From Paracentrotus lividus (lineage: Eukaryota > Echinodermata > Echinoidea > Camarodonta > Echinidae): a DNA stretch of 64,000 nucleotides. This document shows, one piece after another, positions 11,349-22,900 of this stretch. Both the position numbers and the translations under genes were made by a program. The stretch is from assembly GCA_940671915.1 (NCBI GenBank), contig CALNVZ010003432.1, positions 9,145,342 to 9,209,341 of the forward strand. Reading direction: 5' to 3'. The notes beneath the pieces are model-generated. The model saw only the letters and a list, made by a program, of their open reading frames with translations, was not told the DNA's origin and did no database searches. How positions within the stretch are numbered: position 1 is the first letter of the stretch; each line of letters opens with the position of its first letter.

Positions 11349-12497
11349 TTAAGTCCATGCAAACTTTCTCTGGAGTAGTCTTTCCAATTTTAGATTAAAA
11401 GGATGGTAGTAATTTTTGAGTTTCTCCAAAACAACTGGATCAACCGTTGGATGCTGTCTTCCTTTTGACTTGGCTTTGGGGCAGGCTTTCTCATTTTGAC
11501 AGAATATCCCTCTTTCTTCATTGAAGTATAGCTTTCCCTCTTTAAAGAATTTCGATATCCCCAAGAATCCTTCCACCTGTTGCAAAATGGAGATTGGGTC
11601 GACTCGGAACACATCTTCATCAATGACTAGGAGTTTGTGTCTCGGGTAGACGTCGAACCACCTCCTGAGATGGACTTCATAAAGACCATGCTCGACCAGG
11701 GAATTGTCGACGGAAACCTCTCCACTCGGCGTAAGGACGGATGTTTCAACTGAGCCGTTAACAAAAGCCCATGTTTGTCCATCTGGTTGTCGAGACCTTG
11801 GTTCAAAAGCTAAGGGCCGCCGCCATGCGTAAGACTTGATGTGGACGTAATGGGACACCGCTCTGATAACGGGATCCCGGATCATCACAATAAACTTCGC
11901 ATCTGGGAGGTTATTTTTTAAGAGTGAGGGGACGTCGCGACCGAAAATATAGGATGGGGTATATTCCATTGTAAGTTGATACTTGGACGATACAGGCATC
12001 AGGTTTCGGTACCAGTCAAGACTTTCATTTTGGTGTTTGGTCCAGTAGTAAAGCTCTTTTGGTCTAGAAAGTTTTATTTTGGGATGCATCTGCATAAAAT
12101 TCGCCAAGGCACTTGTTCCGCATTTTTCTACACCAATTCCAATGATACGTGGTAACCGTTTTCTGCAGTCATGGCATTTATGACTCCCCATCTTAAGTGT
12201 AGATGTGTTTTGGGTAATATTCCTGCTCTTGGGTAAATCCTTGGCGTTCGATGTTGACACAGACGTTTGAAGGGGTGTCCCAGATGATCTCTCTATGCCT
12301 TTCTCTTGCTGATATGAAGTTCTAATAAGAGTGCAATCTTCAGGATACTTTTCCGATGATAGAGAATTATTCCATTTTAACAAGATCAGAAGGGTCATAA
12401 AAGTAATCATTAAGTTCAGTACATGTAAGTGGTGTGGTTTCGTTCTTGACATGACGAGCAACAAACGTCTTGGCGTCTTCCCATGTAAGTGAAACAC
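11349..12497 (-). CDS. Heparan sulfate glucosamine 3-O-sulfotransferase-like, type II membrane sulfotransferase
   Basis: Single exon, 382 residues, the usual length for this family. It would transfer sulfate from PAPS to a glycosaminoglycan or similar sugar in the Golgi lumen. Order: short cytoplasmic tail; signal anchor at about 24-41 (VLNLMITFMTLLILL); stem with Asn-Ser/Thr sites; sulfotransferase domain from about 115. Visible motifs: 5'-phosphosulfate loop GVEKCGTSAL (122-131); LTMEYTPSYIF (175-185); 3'-phosphate site RDPVIRAVSHY with Arg207 and Ser215; YFNEERGIFC then ACPKAKSKGRQHP, where Cys333 and Cys339 fit the family disulfide; end NYYHPFN. The family's EVHFFD and MEKTPSY become KELYYW and MEYTPSY, so residues usual at the active site differ and the acceptor may not be glucosamine 3-O. 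Met16 is an alternative start. It lies alone between two unrelated + strand genes. Confidence 0.87.
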   Translation of the reverse strand: MFHLHGKTPRRLLLVMSRTKPHHLHVLNLMITFMTLLILLKWNNSLSSEKYPEDCTLIRTSYQQEKGIERSSGTPLQTSVSTSNAKDLPKSRNITQNTSTLKMGSHKCHDCRKRLPRIIGIGVEKCGTSALANFMQMHPKIKLSRPKELYYWTKHQNESLDWYRNLMPVSSKYQLTMEYTPSYIFGRDVPSLLKNNLPDAKFIVMIRDPVIRAVSHYVHIKSYAWRRPLAFEPRSRQPDGQTWAFVNGSVETSVLTPSGEVSVDNSLVEHGLYEVHLRRWFDVYPRHKLLVIDEDVFRVDPISILQQVEGFLGISKFFKEGKLYFNEERGIFCQNEKACPKAKSKGRQHPTVDPVVLEKLKNYYHPFNLKLERLLQRKFAWT

Positions 12498-13042
12498 CTT
12501 TGATCATGAGGGATCAGTGATTCGTGACAATGAATTATTGGCGCAGACTGCAGGTGTGTTTTTGATTACTTTTTTTTGCAGAGGTTGATTTAAATCCAAG
12601 CTAAACGCTGTTGAGTTCAGAGAAATATGAAAAGGAGAATTATAAGTTAAGAAGAAAAATGTAAATGACAAAAATATATATCCAAAAAAGTTTGACAATT
12701 GAGTTTGCCTTAATTTTATCAAAGTGATAACTGATATCGACTATGAAATACTCTCAACGAAATTATGTTTTGATGAAATGAATATACAGCGCTGTAATCC
12801 CTCGATAAACATGGTACAGTATGATTTCTAAAGTATATTTAAGGTATAAAAATATATACAAAAACGAAACGTACATGTAACTTCAGAAAATATACTACCA
12901 TAACGGTGTTCACTCGATTTACAGTGTGTTCCTAGAAAAAGGTAATCGAAGTTTAAAGGTCAGTCATTTCAAAAGTATAGGATTTATTTTTGTAATTTGT
13001 TTACTAAACTACTAAGTAACTCATCAGCTTTAATTTGAAACA

Positions 13043-13943
13043 TTGCTTACGTCCAAACTGTAATGGGTCACAGAGTTAGGGTCCTTTGAATGTGATAGGT
13101 ACTAAACCCATTTTTTCCAAGTTTTTCGTTTTTAGGGTATGAAACCAACTTTTTATAAATCGTTGGTTTCATAGTTTTGGGGGTTTCGTCACACAAAGTT
13201 TCAATGAAATGCAATCTCATTTGTCAAAGGACCTTTCTCAATGGCAATGAGATGTGTTCGCAATTAGGAGTCTCTTGGGTCGTGGAGACGTCGTGGTGAC
13301 GTCTCCTGAGACTTCAGGGCGTCGAGGGAAAATGGAACAAAAGTCAAACATATTCAATCTTTTAGTAGACCTCTTTAAGATGCCGGCAAGTCAAAATTAT
13401 TAAACAGTTCGATTTCTTTTAATCTTTAGCAATTTCCGACAACGTCTCTGCGACGTCGTGGATACTAAAGGGACGTCGTGGCAACCCCGCAAAGACGTCA
13501 CAGAGACTTGCTCGCGTATTAAAGAAGTCTACTAAACGATTGGACATGTTTGACATTTGTTTGATCTTTCTCGCGACTTCCTGCAGAATCAGAAGACGTC
13601 GCGGCGACCTCTCCGAGACACCAGAGACTCATGCATATTCGAGAACCCTTGTCATTGCCAGATAGAAAGGTCCTTTGACAAATGAGATTGCATTTCAGTG
13701 AAACTTTGAGTGACAACCCCCCCCCCCCAAAAAAAAAAAAAAAATAATAATAAATAAATAAATAAATAAAATAAATAAATAAATAAAAACAAACAAACAA
13801 CAACAAAAAACAACTATGAAACCAAAATTTTATAAAAAGTTGGTTTCATAATCTAAAAACGGAAACTTGGAAAAATGGGTTTTGTACCTACCACGTTAAA
13901 ATGACCCTAACTCTGTGACCCATTACAGTTTGGACGTAAGCAA
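13043..13943. mobile_element. 900-bp foldback element (TTGCTTACGTCCAAACTG ends)
   Basis: The left end TTGCTTACGTCCAAACTG returns inverted at 13926-13943. Arms of more than 200 bp include GACCCATTACAG, ATGAAACCAACTTTTTATAA and CAAAGGACCTTTC with its complements. The central part contains several GAGACGTC..GACGTCTC words. The right arm holds an A-rich microsatellite expansion at about 13730-13815. No transposase. Confidence 0.83.
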
Positions 13944-15240
13944 CAAAAAAAAAAACCCCTAAGTAATTTATGATTTTGCATGAAACTCTTCTAAATCAAA
14001 CTTCTATCTTATTTCATTCATCATTCCATTTGACTTTGATTTGATTCTACGATTTTTTTAAAAATACTGCCAGTGGAAAATTCTGAATTCCATAACATTT
14101 GCAGCGTTTGGAGCAATTGTAGTCAGAGCAAAGTTCGTGTCACCAAATTCAAATATGAGTTTTATTCAGATTTTATAATTTAACTTGTTTATATTGGGGT
14201 AACTATACCATATTATTGCATTCAAGAATGGTTAGCAGTTCAGGTTTTATGTCTAGTAAATATGGGGGGAAAACAAACAAGCCAGGAAACAATGATACTT
14301 CAGTATAGTTATTACATATTTAGCAGGTATACGTGTAGCAACAATAATGATAATGAATACCAATCTTAAACTTAACTTACCCTCAGTTTGAAGAGTAGAT
14401 AATTTTGCTTTTCCAAATTTACATGTGCTGTTTGAATCCGTGTGTAATGGTGATAGCAAGGTGGTTTGTGGTGCATGTATTTAAGATGACCCTCTCCCAT
14501 AGATTATTTTCACCTCCTGTTATTGATTGAAACGAGACAGCATTTTCTCTTCTTTACTTCTCTATACCCCGACCCTCCTCGTCACTATTATTGATTACCG
14601 AAACAACATTCTTAGAATATAGGATTTCTATAATGGCTTATGGTGGTATCTCACTTCGCAGAGACGGGTTTGAGACGGATTTGGGACTACTTTTAGACGT
14701 TTTGAAGCTTGTCGCGGCATTCTGGAAAACTAGCGCGCATTAGGGGTCCGAAACTATCACCTCAGACGCTAAGCTGAATGTACCAAATTTTGTGATTATT
14801 TGTTCGTATTTGGTTTGTTAATATTTCACAAAAGGGCAAGCTCATTATTCGCAAAGCACACCACACTTAAGGATTTTGTGTATTGAAATCTACTTAAAGC
14901 GGTTCAAATTTGCAGACTATCCTGCACCTCTTCGCTGTTTAAAAAAAAAACAAAAAAACAAAAAAAACTGAAGATGGCAGACGTAAACATGGTAAAGGAC
15001 AAGTTGGGTCAGAACCATCCATAAATTATCTATCTGCCATATAAAGCATGCTGTGATTCCGAAAATATTGAGTAATCATTTTGTCAAACAGTTGGACAGT
15101 AAATATGACAAATTCAGCAGAAATAATTATATATATAGTCGATGTGAGACGTCACGTACATCCACTCGCGTGTTATATAACACTCCAACGGTCAGTTTCG
15201 CTTTTTAAAGCGGGATATGCTCGTTTAGGGTGGTATCTCA

Positions 15241-15484
15241 TGCGGCGGTCACAACTCGTCGTAGGCTACGGGGCACGTTCCATCAACGTAGCCTACGTTG
15301 CATGTGCAATGCACGCACAAGTCCTGGGCAAACTTCTGCAATTCCTGCGTTTATGTAGTAAGGGTATTGTAAAAACTTCCTGCACGTCGTACATGCATTG
15401 TACCTGCAAGGTACCTCCGCTGCACGAATTTTCTACGAAATCCATCGTTGCCCGCCGATGGTACGGCGAGTTGTGACCGCCGCA
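15241..15484. mobile_element. 244-bp MITE inserted in the left end of the outer element
   Basis: Perfect 18-bp inverted ends TGCGGCGGTCACAACTCG at 15241-15258 and its complement at 15467-15484, flanked by TCA on both sides (15238-15240 and 15485-15487). Removing it restores GGTATCTCACTTTGCGGA, matching the end of the outer element. A recent, cleanly dated insertion. Confidence 0.85.
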
Positions 15485-15952
15485 TCACTTTGCGGATACA
15501 TCTCCGCGACAGAATAGAAAATTTCGTCTCCGCGACGGATAAAAAGTATTAGAGAGGTCTCCGATGTCGCGGAGACGTCTCTGACACGGATTTCCAGGCG
15601 CGTATCAAGGATTTTGCACCCCGGGGGGCCCGAAGTGATTTTAGCGCCCCTGTGTACTTAAAAAAAAATTGGCGCCCCCCCCGCCCCCCCGCCGAGCAAG
15701 CATAGGCCTACGGCTTAAATCCATGTTGAAGGGTTTTAAGAAGACTTTATTCAAAATCTTTTTCTTTTTTTTTTAAATATATATATACTAATAATTCTAA
15801 ATACGAGCGCGAAGCGCGATCGGATTTTTTTTTTCTCTTCTTTACAACCAGAAAGCATTGAAACTTAGGGGTTTCAATTTTGTTTAGCTCCTCATCAGAA
15901 TATCATATGAACGGAAATTATAATTTGTCCATCAAAACGATTTGAAAGCAAG

Positions 15953-18900
15953 CACTGGCGTAAATCCCGGGGGGATGGGGGGGATACATCCCCCCCAGAT
16001 TTTGAGGAGGGGGGATGCCCTGTACAAACACCCCCCCCCCAGTTTTGAAAAAAGAAATGAAAACAAAATAATAACTACATAATTGTGTTATTGGTTAAAA
16101 TAGCGCTTTTAATACTACAAAGTGCCTCTTTTTAACTCCAAAACCCCCAAATTTTTCTTGCTCGGTCACTATGCGACCTCGCACTAAGTAACAATCAGTA
16201 GGCTAAATAAAAAGGTTTGATCCAATGCCCTCGTCTGGGGACAAACCTTTGGAAAGGGTGTTCTCGACAATCAAAAACATTTATGTAGTAGTGTACGGAC
16301 TAGGTTGATGGAGGGCTTGGGGCCTGCAGTCCCAAAAATTTTCATAGCAAAGATTGTGATTTGTTTTTATCACCGGTCTTTAACAAAGCATCATCTGCAC
16401 GTAAAATGAAAATTGTATCTTCAAAATAGATACTAAAATGGGAATATCATGCACAATTAAATCAAACTTTGAGCTCAAAATTTTCGACTCGCGCTTCGCG
16501 CTCGCTGATACTAAATCAGATAAAAATTATATAAATATTTCCAATTATAAGCTTAAAATTTTCGACTCGCGCTTCGCGCTCGCATTACCTTTTCAATCAT
16601 TATTAAGATGAACAGTAATCAAGGCAGCCAATAAGATTCTTAAAAGCATACATTCAATGACAAATTTTCTTCGTATACCCTCTCCCTCTCCTGAATACAT
16701 TTCTCTTTAGGTATATGCCTTTTTCTGAAAAGGTGTCCCCCTTTTCAGAAAAAAAATGCCATTTTCCATCGTGACCCCCACTTTCTAATCGGTTCCGCCG
16801 CCTCCGCTATATATGGGCGATTCTTTGAAAAGTGAACCTTTTTGGAAAAAATAAAGTTTGTCCTTTTTGTTTTTAAGCTGCACATTCATATAGAGCATTG
16901 TCTGAAGTTTCATGAAATGCATTTTTATCTTAATTTTACAAATTTGTCATGCTCATTTGCATAAATTAACATGCAAAAAATTTGAATAGGAAAATGGTAA
17001 GTAAAATATAATTTCTTTGACCCTGACTTGATTGTATATGCTGGTCTCCTTACTTTGATTATTGTCATTATACCCTTTTTTAAAACATCATTCCTTTAAA
17101 TTTAAATGAAAAATAATTGTGTTGAATTGATTGTTTTAAGATAATTAACTAAAGAAATTAATTGCCATCAAATGTCACACACGTGACCAAAAAACACGAA
17201 AAGTTAACGCCCCCGAAAACCATGGTTCTATTATTATTACATATTTTTTCTCCAAAGCTAGATATAATGTGCCTTTCATCTCACCAAATATGAAGCAATG
17301 ACAGCTTTTAATTTAGTTATTAATTAACTTTGAAATTGGTCACACACGTGACCCACGGGTCACGTGTGTGACCAACTATGGTCATGCGTTTAAAAAAGGG
17401 ACCAGGCTATTCGGCCATTCTTTGAAAAGTGAACCTATTGGGGACAAATAAATTTTTGCTTTTTGATTTTAAGCTGCATATTCAAATAGAGCAATGTCTG
17501 AAGTTTCATGAACTGAATGTTTTTTCGTGATTTTTGCAATTGTTCATGCTCATTTGCATAAATTAACATAAATGATAATTAAATGGAAAAACGGTAAATA
17601 AAATATCATTTTTTTAACCCTGACTGGAATGGATATGCTGACTTCCTTACTTGGATTACTGTCATTATATTATTATTTACCTCTATTCCTTTTATCTAAC
17701 CCAAAAAAATAATGTTGTTAAATTGATTATATTAAGATAATCAACCCTGGAAATTAGCTGCCTCAAAATGTCAACACACAAGTAACCAGAAAACACAAAA
17801 AGTGTTAAGCCCGTCTTAACCATGGCCTCTGGTATATTATAATTATTTCATCAAAGCTAGATTTAATGTACCTTGCATCTCACTAAATATGAATCCATGA
17901 CAAGTTTTAATTTAATTATTAATTAGCAACAAATTGGTCAAACATTCGTGACCCGCTGGGTGGGGGCGGTCATAAATTCTGATTATTTCACTTTCAATTG
18001 GCTGAAATTAATTTATTTTAGCATTATTATGCTCCAAAATGGTTCTGCAATAATTAATGCGAAAAAACAACAACAAAAAAACAACAAAAAGAACAAACAA
18101 ACAAACAAAACAAATGGTCGAAAAAAAAACAATGAAATACATAAGAAATTCATAAAACAATAAAATACACAAGGAATTTAGTTCGATATCAAATTTTTTT
18201 CCAAGTACAATTGTTAGGAATCCTATAAAGATTATGCAAACACAAAATTAGCATTCCAGAAGCTGTAGTTTGTCAATTAGAACAAAAATTATGACTTCAT
18301 ACAATGCGTAAATTAGCATAATTAATTCATATAAAATAAATTATTATTAGTATGGGAAAATTAACAGTGCTTTCTTGTAGTTACATCACACACTACCATC
18401 GTTCAAATTTTCGGCGCGCTCGCGCGATCAACAGCCAAGATATTAAAGGGGGCATCATGGCCCCCCGTCCCTACCCGCCCCTCCCCCAGTCTTGACAGCT
18501 ACCAAAACACCCCATTGACTGACTAGGGTTGAGTTCATAAAATTTTTTACCACAGCGGATATAGTAATTGCTCGAATGTACATTTATTGCATAATACAAG
18601 ATATTCATTTTTCTGTACAATTTGCCATAGGTCACACACGTGACCCACTAAAATGTCACACACGTGACCCGACATCACGATATAAAATAATAGATTAAGA
18701 AAGAAATTTCAGAGATGACTCCTACCCAGTGGTATTTTTTGGTTAACAGGTCCATAATGCATATCTCACAGCAATAAGAACATTTCATCATTTTAAAACT
18801 CACAGGAATTTCAAAATGAAATTGAACTTTCAAAATCATGCCGTTCTGTGAAGTCACACACGTGACCCACTTCTTTTGACCTCTGACCTTGAACATGCAT

Positions 18901-19416
18901 ATTGTAAATATCAAAAAATATTTACAAATGATAGCCAACAAAATATATTAGCATGATATAAACATTAAATCAGTATATTTTTAAAATTGTTAGAGTTATA
19001 GCCAATTAAAGTCAATATTTTGCATAATTTCGGTCACACACGTGACCAAGAATGGTCCATATATATTTTCTTATTTTTGCGCTCGTGGATACTATATAGG
19101 ATCTATAATGCACAAATAATTCCAATTTCAGCTTAAAATTTTCGGCTCGCGCTTCGCTCTCGCTGATACTAAATCGGATCTGTAGCCTAATGCACAAATA
19201 TCTCAAATTTTTAGCTTCAAATTTTCGGCTCGCGCTTTGCGCTCGCATTACTTTTCGAAGACAAATTATATCTGCACCCTCTCTAATCCTAATATGGGTA
19301 TTAAAAACGTTCCTTGTATACACTAGTGCTTGTGTGTGTCAAACAAAATCGCGACAAGTTGGCAACATTTTTTGCGCATCCCCCCCCCCACTCCTCGACA
19401 CGGATTTACGCCGTTG
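15953..19416. mobile_element. hAT-like non-autonomous element, 3.46 kb, 8-bp target duplication
   Basis: The left end CACTGGCGTAAATCC (15953-15967) is matched inverted by GGATTTACGCCGTTG (19402-19416). Flanking 8-mers are AAAGCAAG (15945-15952) and ATAGCAAG (19417-19424), one mismatch apart, as expected for hAT superfamily insertion. Inside, the GCGCGAAGCGCGAGC words run in the opposite orientation to those outside. No hAT transposase frame is seen. Confidence 0.75.
16814..19059. mobile_element. TA-flanked element 'B' carrying seven GTCAC-N4-GTGAC palindromes
   Basis: The left end TGGGCGATTCTTTG starts at 16814 after TA. The right end is the complement of TGGACCATTCTTGG, ending at 19059 before TA. 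The 15-mer GTCACACACGTGACC occurs at 17174, 17339, 18631, 18655, 18853 and 19033, and inverted at 17358-17373. The left third is a tandem duplication (16814-17395 and about 17412-17960, both starting near ATTCTTTGAAAAGTGAACC). No transposase frame. Compare the element at 53290-55378. Confidence 0.72.
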
Positions 19417-19819
19417 ATAGCAAGCCATACAAAACTATTCGAAATTTGACCATCAAGTAATGTGTAATCGAACCAATGTAAATTGATGTTTTGCAGGTCA
19501 TAATCCTAATAATCTGGTTACAAGACAGCAAAATAGGCGAGCGCGAAGCGCGAGCGGAAATTTGATGTATCAGAATGATCTGAAAGCGGGACATTTTATG
19601 CGTTCCTCGGGAACACAATGTAATAACTCTAGGAAAAATGATGCGAGCGCGAAGCGCGAGCGAAAAATTTGCTCTATATGTATAGAGACCTTAGGACCAA
19701 TTTGGTCTCCATAATTTAAAGACCAATTTGTTGCCCAGCAACGAGTGTTCCCCAGTAAGTTTACATGTGAAAGAAGGATGAATTTGTATCTATGTACCAA
19801 TATATAATTCTGCTTCCCT

Positions 19820-21900
19820 CCCTAAGTTTAAGATAAATTTGGCACCCCTAAGTTTAAGCTCAATTTGGCGCCACACATGTATATTTTAGGTCAATTTGAT
19901 GTCCCTTTGTTTAAAATCAATTTGGTGCCCTTTAGTTTCAGGTCAATGTGAAAAGCAGAAAATGTAATGTGTAATTAAAGAAATATATAAATGTATTGAT
20001 GGTATCCCATAATGTAAAAGAGGAAAAACAAAAGTGAGCGCGAAGCGCGAGCGGAAATTCTGATGCATTCGAATGATTAGAAAACATGACATTAATTTTA
20101 TGCGTTCCTCAGGAACACAATGTAATAACACATTAGAAAAAATTATGCGAGCGCAAAGCGCGAGCGAAAATTTTGCAATGTAAATACAGACCAGGAGGCA
20201 TGGAATTTAAAAACTGTGCTCTATCTATACCATATTTTAAAGAATTGCAATTTGTTGCCCCCGAGGTTTCAGGCAAATTCGGCACACTTCCACAAGTCTA
20301 GGATATAGTTGGAGCCCATATAAGTTAAAGATAAATTTGGCGCCCTACATTTGAGCTCAATCTGGCGACCCTAGGTTTAAGATCAATTTGGCGCCCCTTA
20401 ATTTCAGGTCGAATCGTCGCCCCTAAGTCTCAGGTCAATTCGGGGCCCCTAAGTTTCAGAACATTTTGGCGCCCCTAGGTTAAATCTTAATTTGGCGCCC
20501 CTAATTTTCAGATCAATTTGGCACCAGCTTAACTTCAGGTCAATTCGGCGCTTCTTAAGTTTCAGGTCAATTTGAAATGCAAAAACAAATGTAACGTGAA
20601 ATCAAATAAATTCAAATATTTTGATGGTTAGAATCCCATAAATTATAAAAATGTAAATTCTGGTAAGAGGAAAAACAAAGGCGAGAGCGAGGAGCGAACG
20701 AAAATTTTGAAGTATTCGAATGATAAGAAAACAGAACAGTTTATGCGTTCCTCAAGAACACAATGTAATAACTCAATAAAAAAAAAATATGCAATCGCGA
20801 AGCGCGAGCGAAAATTTTGCTACATGGAAGTTTAAAACTTTGCTCTTTCTACATAGAGAACATTTTAAAGACCCCTTCTGCTTTTTTTTTTTTTTTTGCT
20901 CCCTTAGTTTCTGGTAAATTCGGCACACTGCCTAAGTTTAGGATAAAGTTGAAGCCCCTATAAGTTAAAGTTAAATTTGGCGCCCCTACATTTGAGCTCA
21001 ATCTGACGTCCCTAAGTTTAAGATCAATTTGGCGGCCCCTTAACTTCAGGTCAATTCGGCGCTTCCTAAGTTTCAGATCATTTTCAATTGGCGATACTAC
21101 ATTTGAGCTAAATTTGGCGCCCCTATGTTAAAGGTCGATTTGGCACCCCTCCTAAATTTAAGGTCGATTTGGCGCCCATAAATTTAAGGTCGATTTTGCG
21201 CCCCCTAAATTTAAGGTCGATATAACGCCCCTAAATTTAAGGTCGATTTAGCGCCCCTTTAAGTTTAAATTCGATTTGGCGCTCCCTAAATTTAAGGTCG
21301 ATATAGCGCCCCTAGGTTTAAGGTCGATTTGGCGTCCCCTTCTAAATTTAAGGTCGATTTGGCGCCTCTGGGTTTAAGGTAGATTTGGCGCCCAACCTAT
21401 GTTTCAGGTCAATTTGGCACCCCCTCAGCTTCAGGTCAATTTGGCTCCCCCACCTAAGGTTCGGGTCAATTTGGCGCCCCCACGTTAAGCTCATTTTGGC
21501 GCCCCTCTAAAATTTGAATTTGATTTGGCCCCCTAAATTTAGCGCTGCTAAGTTTAAGGTCGATTCGGCGCCCCACCTATGTTGCAGGTCAATTTGACGC
21601 CCCTATTATGTTTAAGCTCAATTTGGCGCCCCCCTGAATTTAAGGTCAATTTGGCGCCCTTACTTAGTTCAAGGTCGATTCGGCGCCCCTAAGTTTAATA
21701 TCAATTAGGCGCTCCCACCTAAGTTTCAGGTCAATTTGGCGCCCCTACGTTTAAGGTCAATTTGGCGCCCCCGTAATTTAATGTCGATTTGGCGCCCCCT
21801 AAATTTAAGGTCGATTTGGCGCCCCTAAGGTTTAGGTCAATTTGGCGCTCCTTAGTTTACTGTCGATTTGGCTCCCCCTACAAAAAAATTTAAGGGCGCC
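19820..21900 (+). repeat. Degenerate tandem array of GGCGCCCCTAAGTTTAAGGT-type units
   Basis: Units of about 31-36 bp read roughly TTTGGCGCCCCTAAGTTTAA followed by GGTCAAT or GGTCGAT. There are a few at 19820-19945, more at 20240-20580, and a dense run of roughly thirty at 20915-21890. Every unit keeps GGCGCC (often varied by one base) and TTTAAGGTC, while the bases between drift. There are no unique spacers, so it is not a CRISPR array. Confidence 0.8.
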
Positions 21901-22336
21901 CCCCTCTTTCTCTCTCTCTCTCTCCCTCTCTCTCTTTCTTTTTTCTTCTTTCCTCTTTTCCCCCTTTTTTCCTTTATCGGAGACGTCTCTAAATACTTTC
22001 TTCGCGACAGATAAAAAGTATTAGAGAAGTCTCCGACATCGTGGAGACGTCTCCGAGACGTCTCCGCAATAATTTATGAAAAAAAAGTCTGAAGTAGTCC
22101 CAAATCCGTCTCCGAGACGTCTCCGAGACGTCCCCGCAATATCCGAGACGTCTATAATACTCTTTATCCGTCGCGGAGACGAAATTTTCTATTCTGTCGC
22201 GGAGACGTCTCCGCGAAGTGAGATACCACCCTTAGCCCCTGAACTTTCCATAATGAGAAGTCTCCGAGACGTCTCCTGAGTCCCCGCGACGTTTCATGAG
22301 TCTCAAGAATCGCAAAACCGTCCCAATAAACCCCAG

Positions 22337-22339
<3 letters not shown>

Positions 22340-22384
<45 letters not shown>
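22340..22384 (+). repeat. (AG)n microsatellite
   Basis: An uninterrupted AG run of about 22 units, followed directly by T-rich GTTTGTTTGTTTGTTT sequence. Confidence 0.95.
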
Positions 22385-22389
<5 letters not shown>

Positions 22390-22900
22390 TTTGTTTTTGT
22401 TTGTTTGTTTGTTTGTTTTTGTTTTTTTTTACTTCACCCTTGAATTACTGTTTCTGTTGCTTCTACTTCCAAGCAAGGGCATCTTTTTGAAGTACATCTT
22501 TATCCTATTCTGAGAGTTTTTCGGTTTACAAGAAACTCACTCAGAAATGTTCAAGAAAGAAGTAAACAGAGATAATTCTACTCACTGCCATTTTGACTTA
22601 CGTGTGATCGAATTGTACCCTCAATTTTAAAAGTCTTTTATATGCTATTCATTCATAGAACGAGTATTTTTTTTTTTACCATTTCGGTATATTCTGAAAG
22701 AGGAGACTTGTCCCTTTTTATTCCCGGGAGCAATAGTGGTCGATATCCTGCGGTCATATCTGAAACAAAGAGGAATTAAGACACTGAGGAACAAAGCCCC
22801 CTACATGAAATTTTGGTACGAGGCGCCTTATCGGTGAACAAAATCATGATGCATATTTCATATTTCTCAAAAAAAACTGTTTACAGGTCTAGGTTATACA

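Larger units (their letters stand above)
15597..21975. mobile_element. GGCGCC-repeat element inserted in the outer element
   Basis: The left end reads AGGCGCGTATCAAGGATTTT followed by CCCCGGGGGGCCC. A second copy of this end lies at 22901-22945 (AGGCGCGTATCCAGGATTTT). The body carries GCGAGCGCGAAGCGCGAGCG words and the long GGCGCCCC array, and ends in a CT-rich tract near 21900-21975. The right boundary is approximate. No coding frame is recognised. Confidence 0.55.
15228..22231. mobile_element. Outer inverted-repeat element, TTA target duplication, split by later insertions
   Basis: Ends GGGTGGTATCTC... and ...GAGATACCACCC are each flanked by TTA (15225-15227 and 22232-22234), which fits PIF/Harbinger-type insertion. 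Behind the left end, ACATCTCCGCGACAGAATAG and GACGGATAAAAAGTATTAG are matched inverted behind the right end (22010-22220). Multiple GGAGACGTCTCCG words lie in both arms. The middle is later insertions, so the original element was probably only several hundred bp. Confidence 0.72.

Noticed and set aside
12504..12722. 72-codon frame upstream of the sulfotransferase on the - strand
   Set aside because: Low-complexity Phe/Leu/Asn composition and no splice link to the sulfotransferase, which is complete in one exon with its own anchor.
15081..15476. 131-codon frame on the + strand
   Set aside because: It crosses the boundary of the outer element and the 244-bp MITE; composition and position show it is accidental.
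19820..21900. CRISPR-like look of the GGCGCC array
   Set aside because: Units drift, there are no unique spacers of constant length, and the DNA is from an animal genome.
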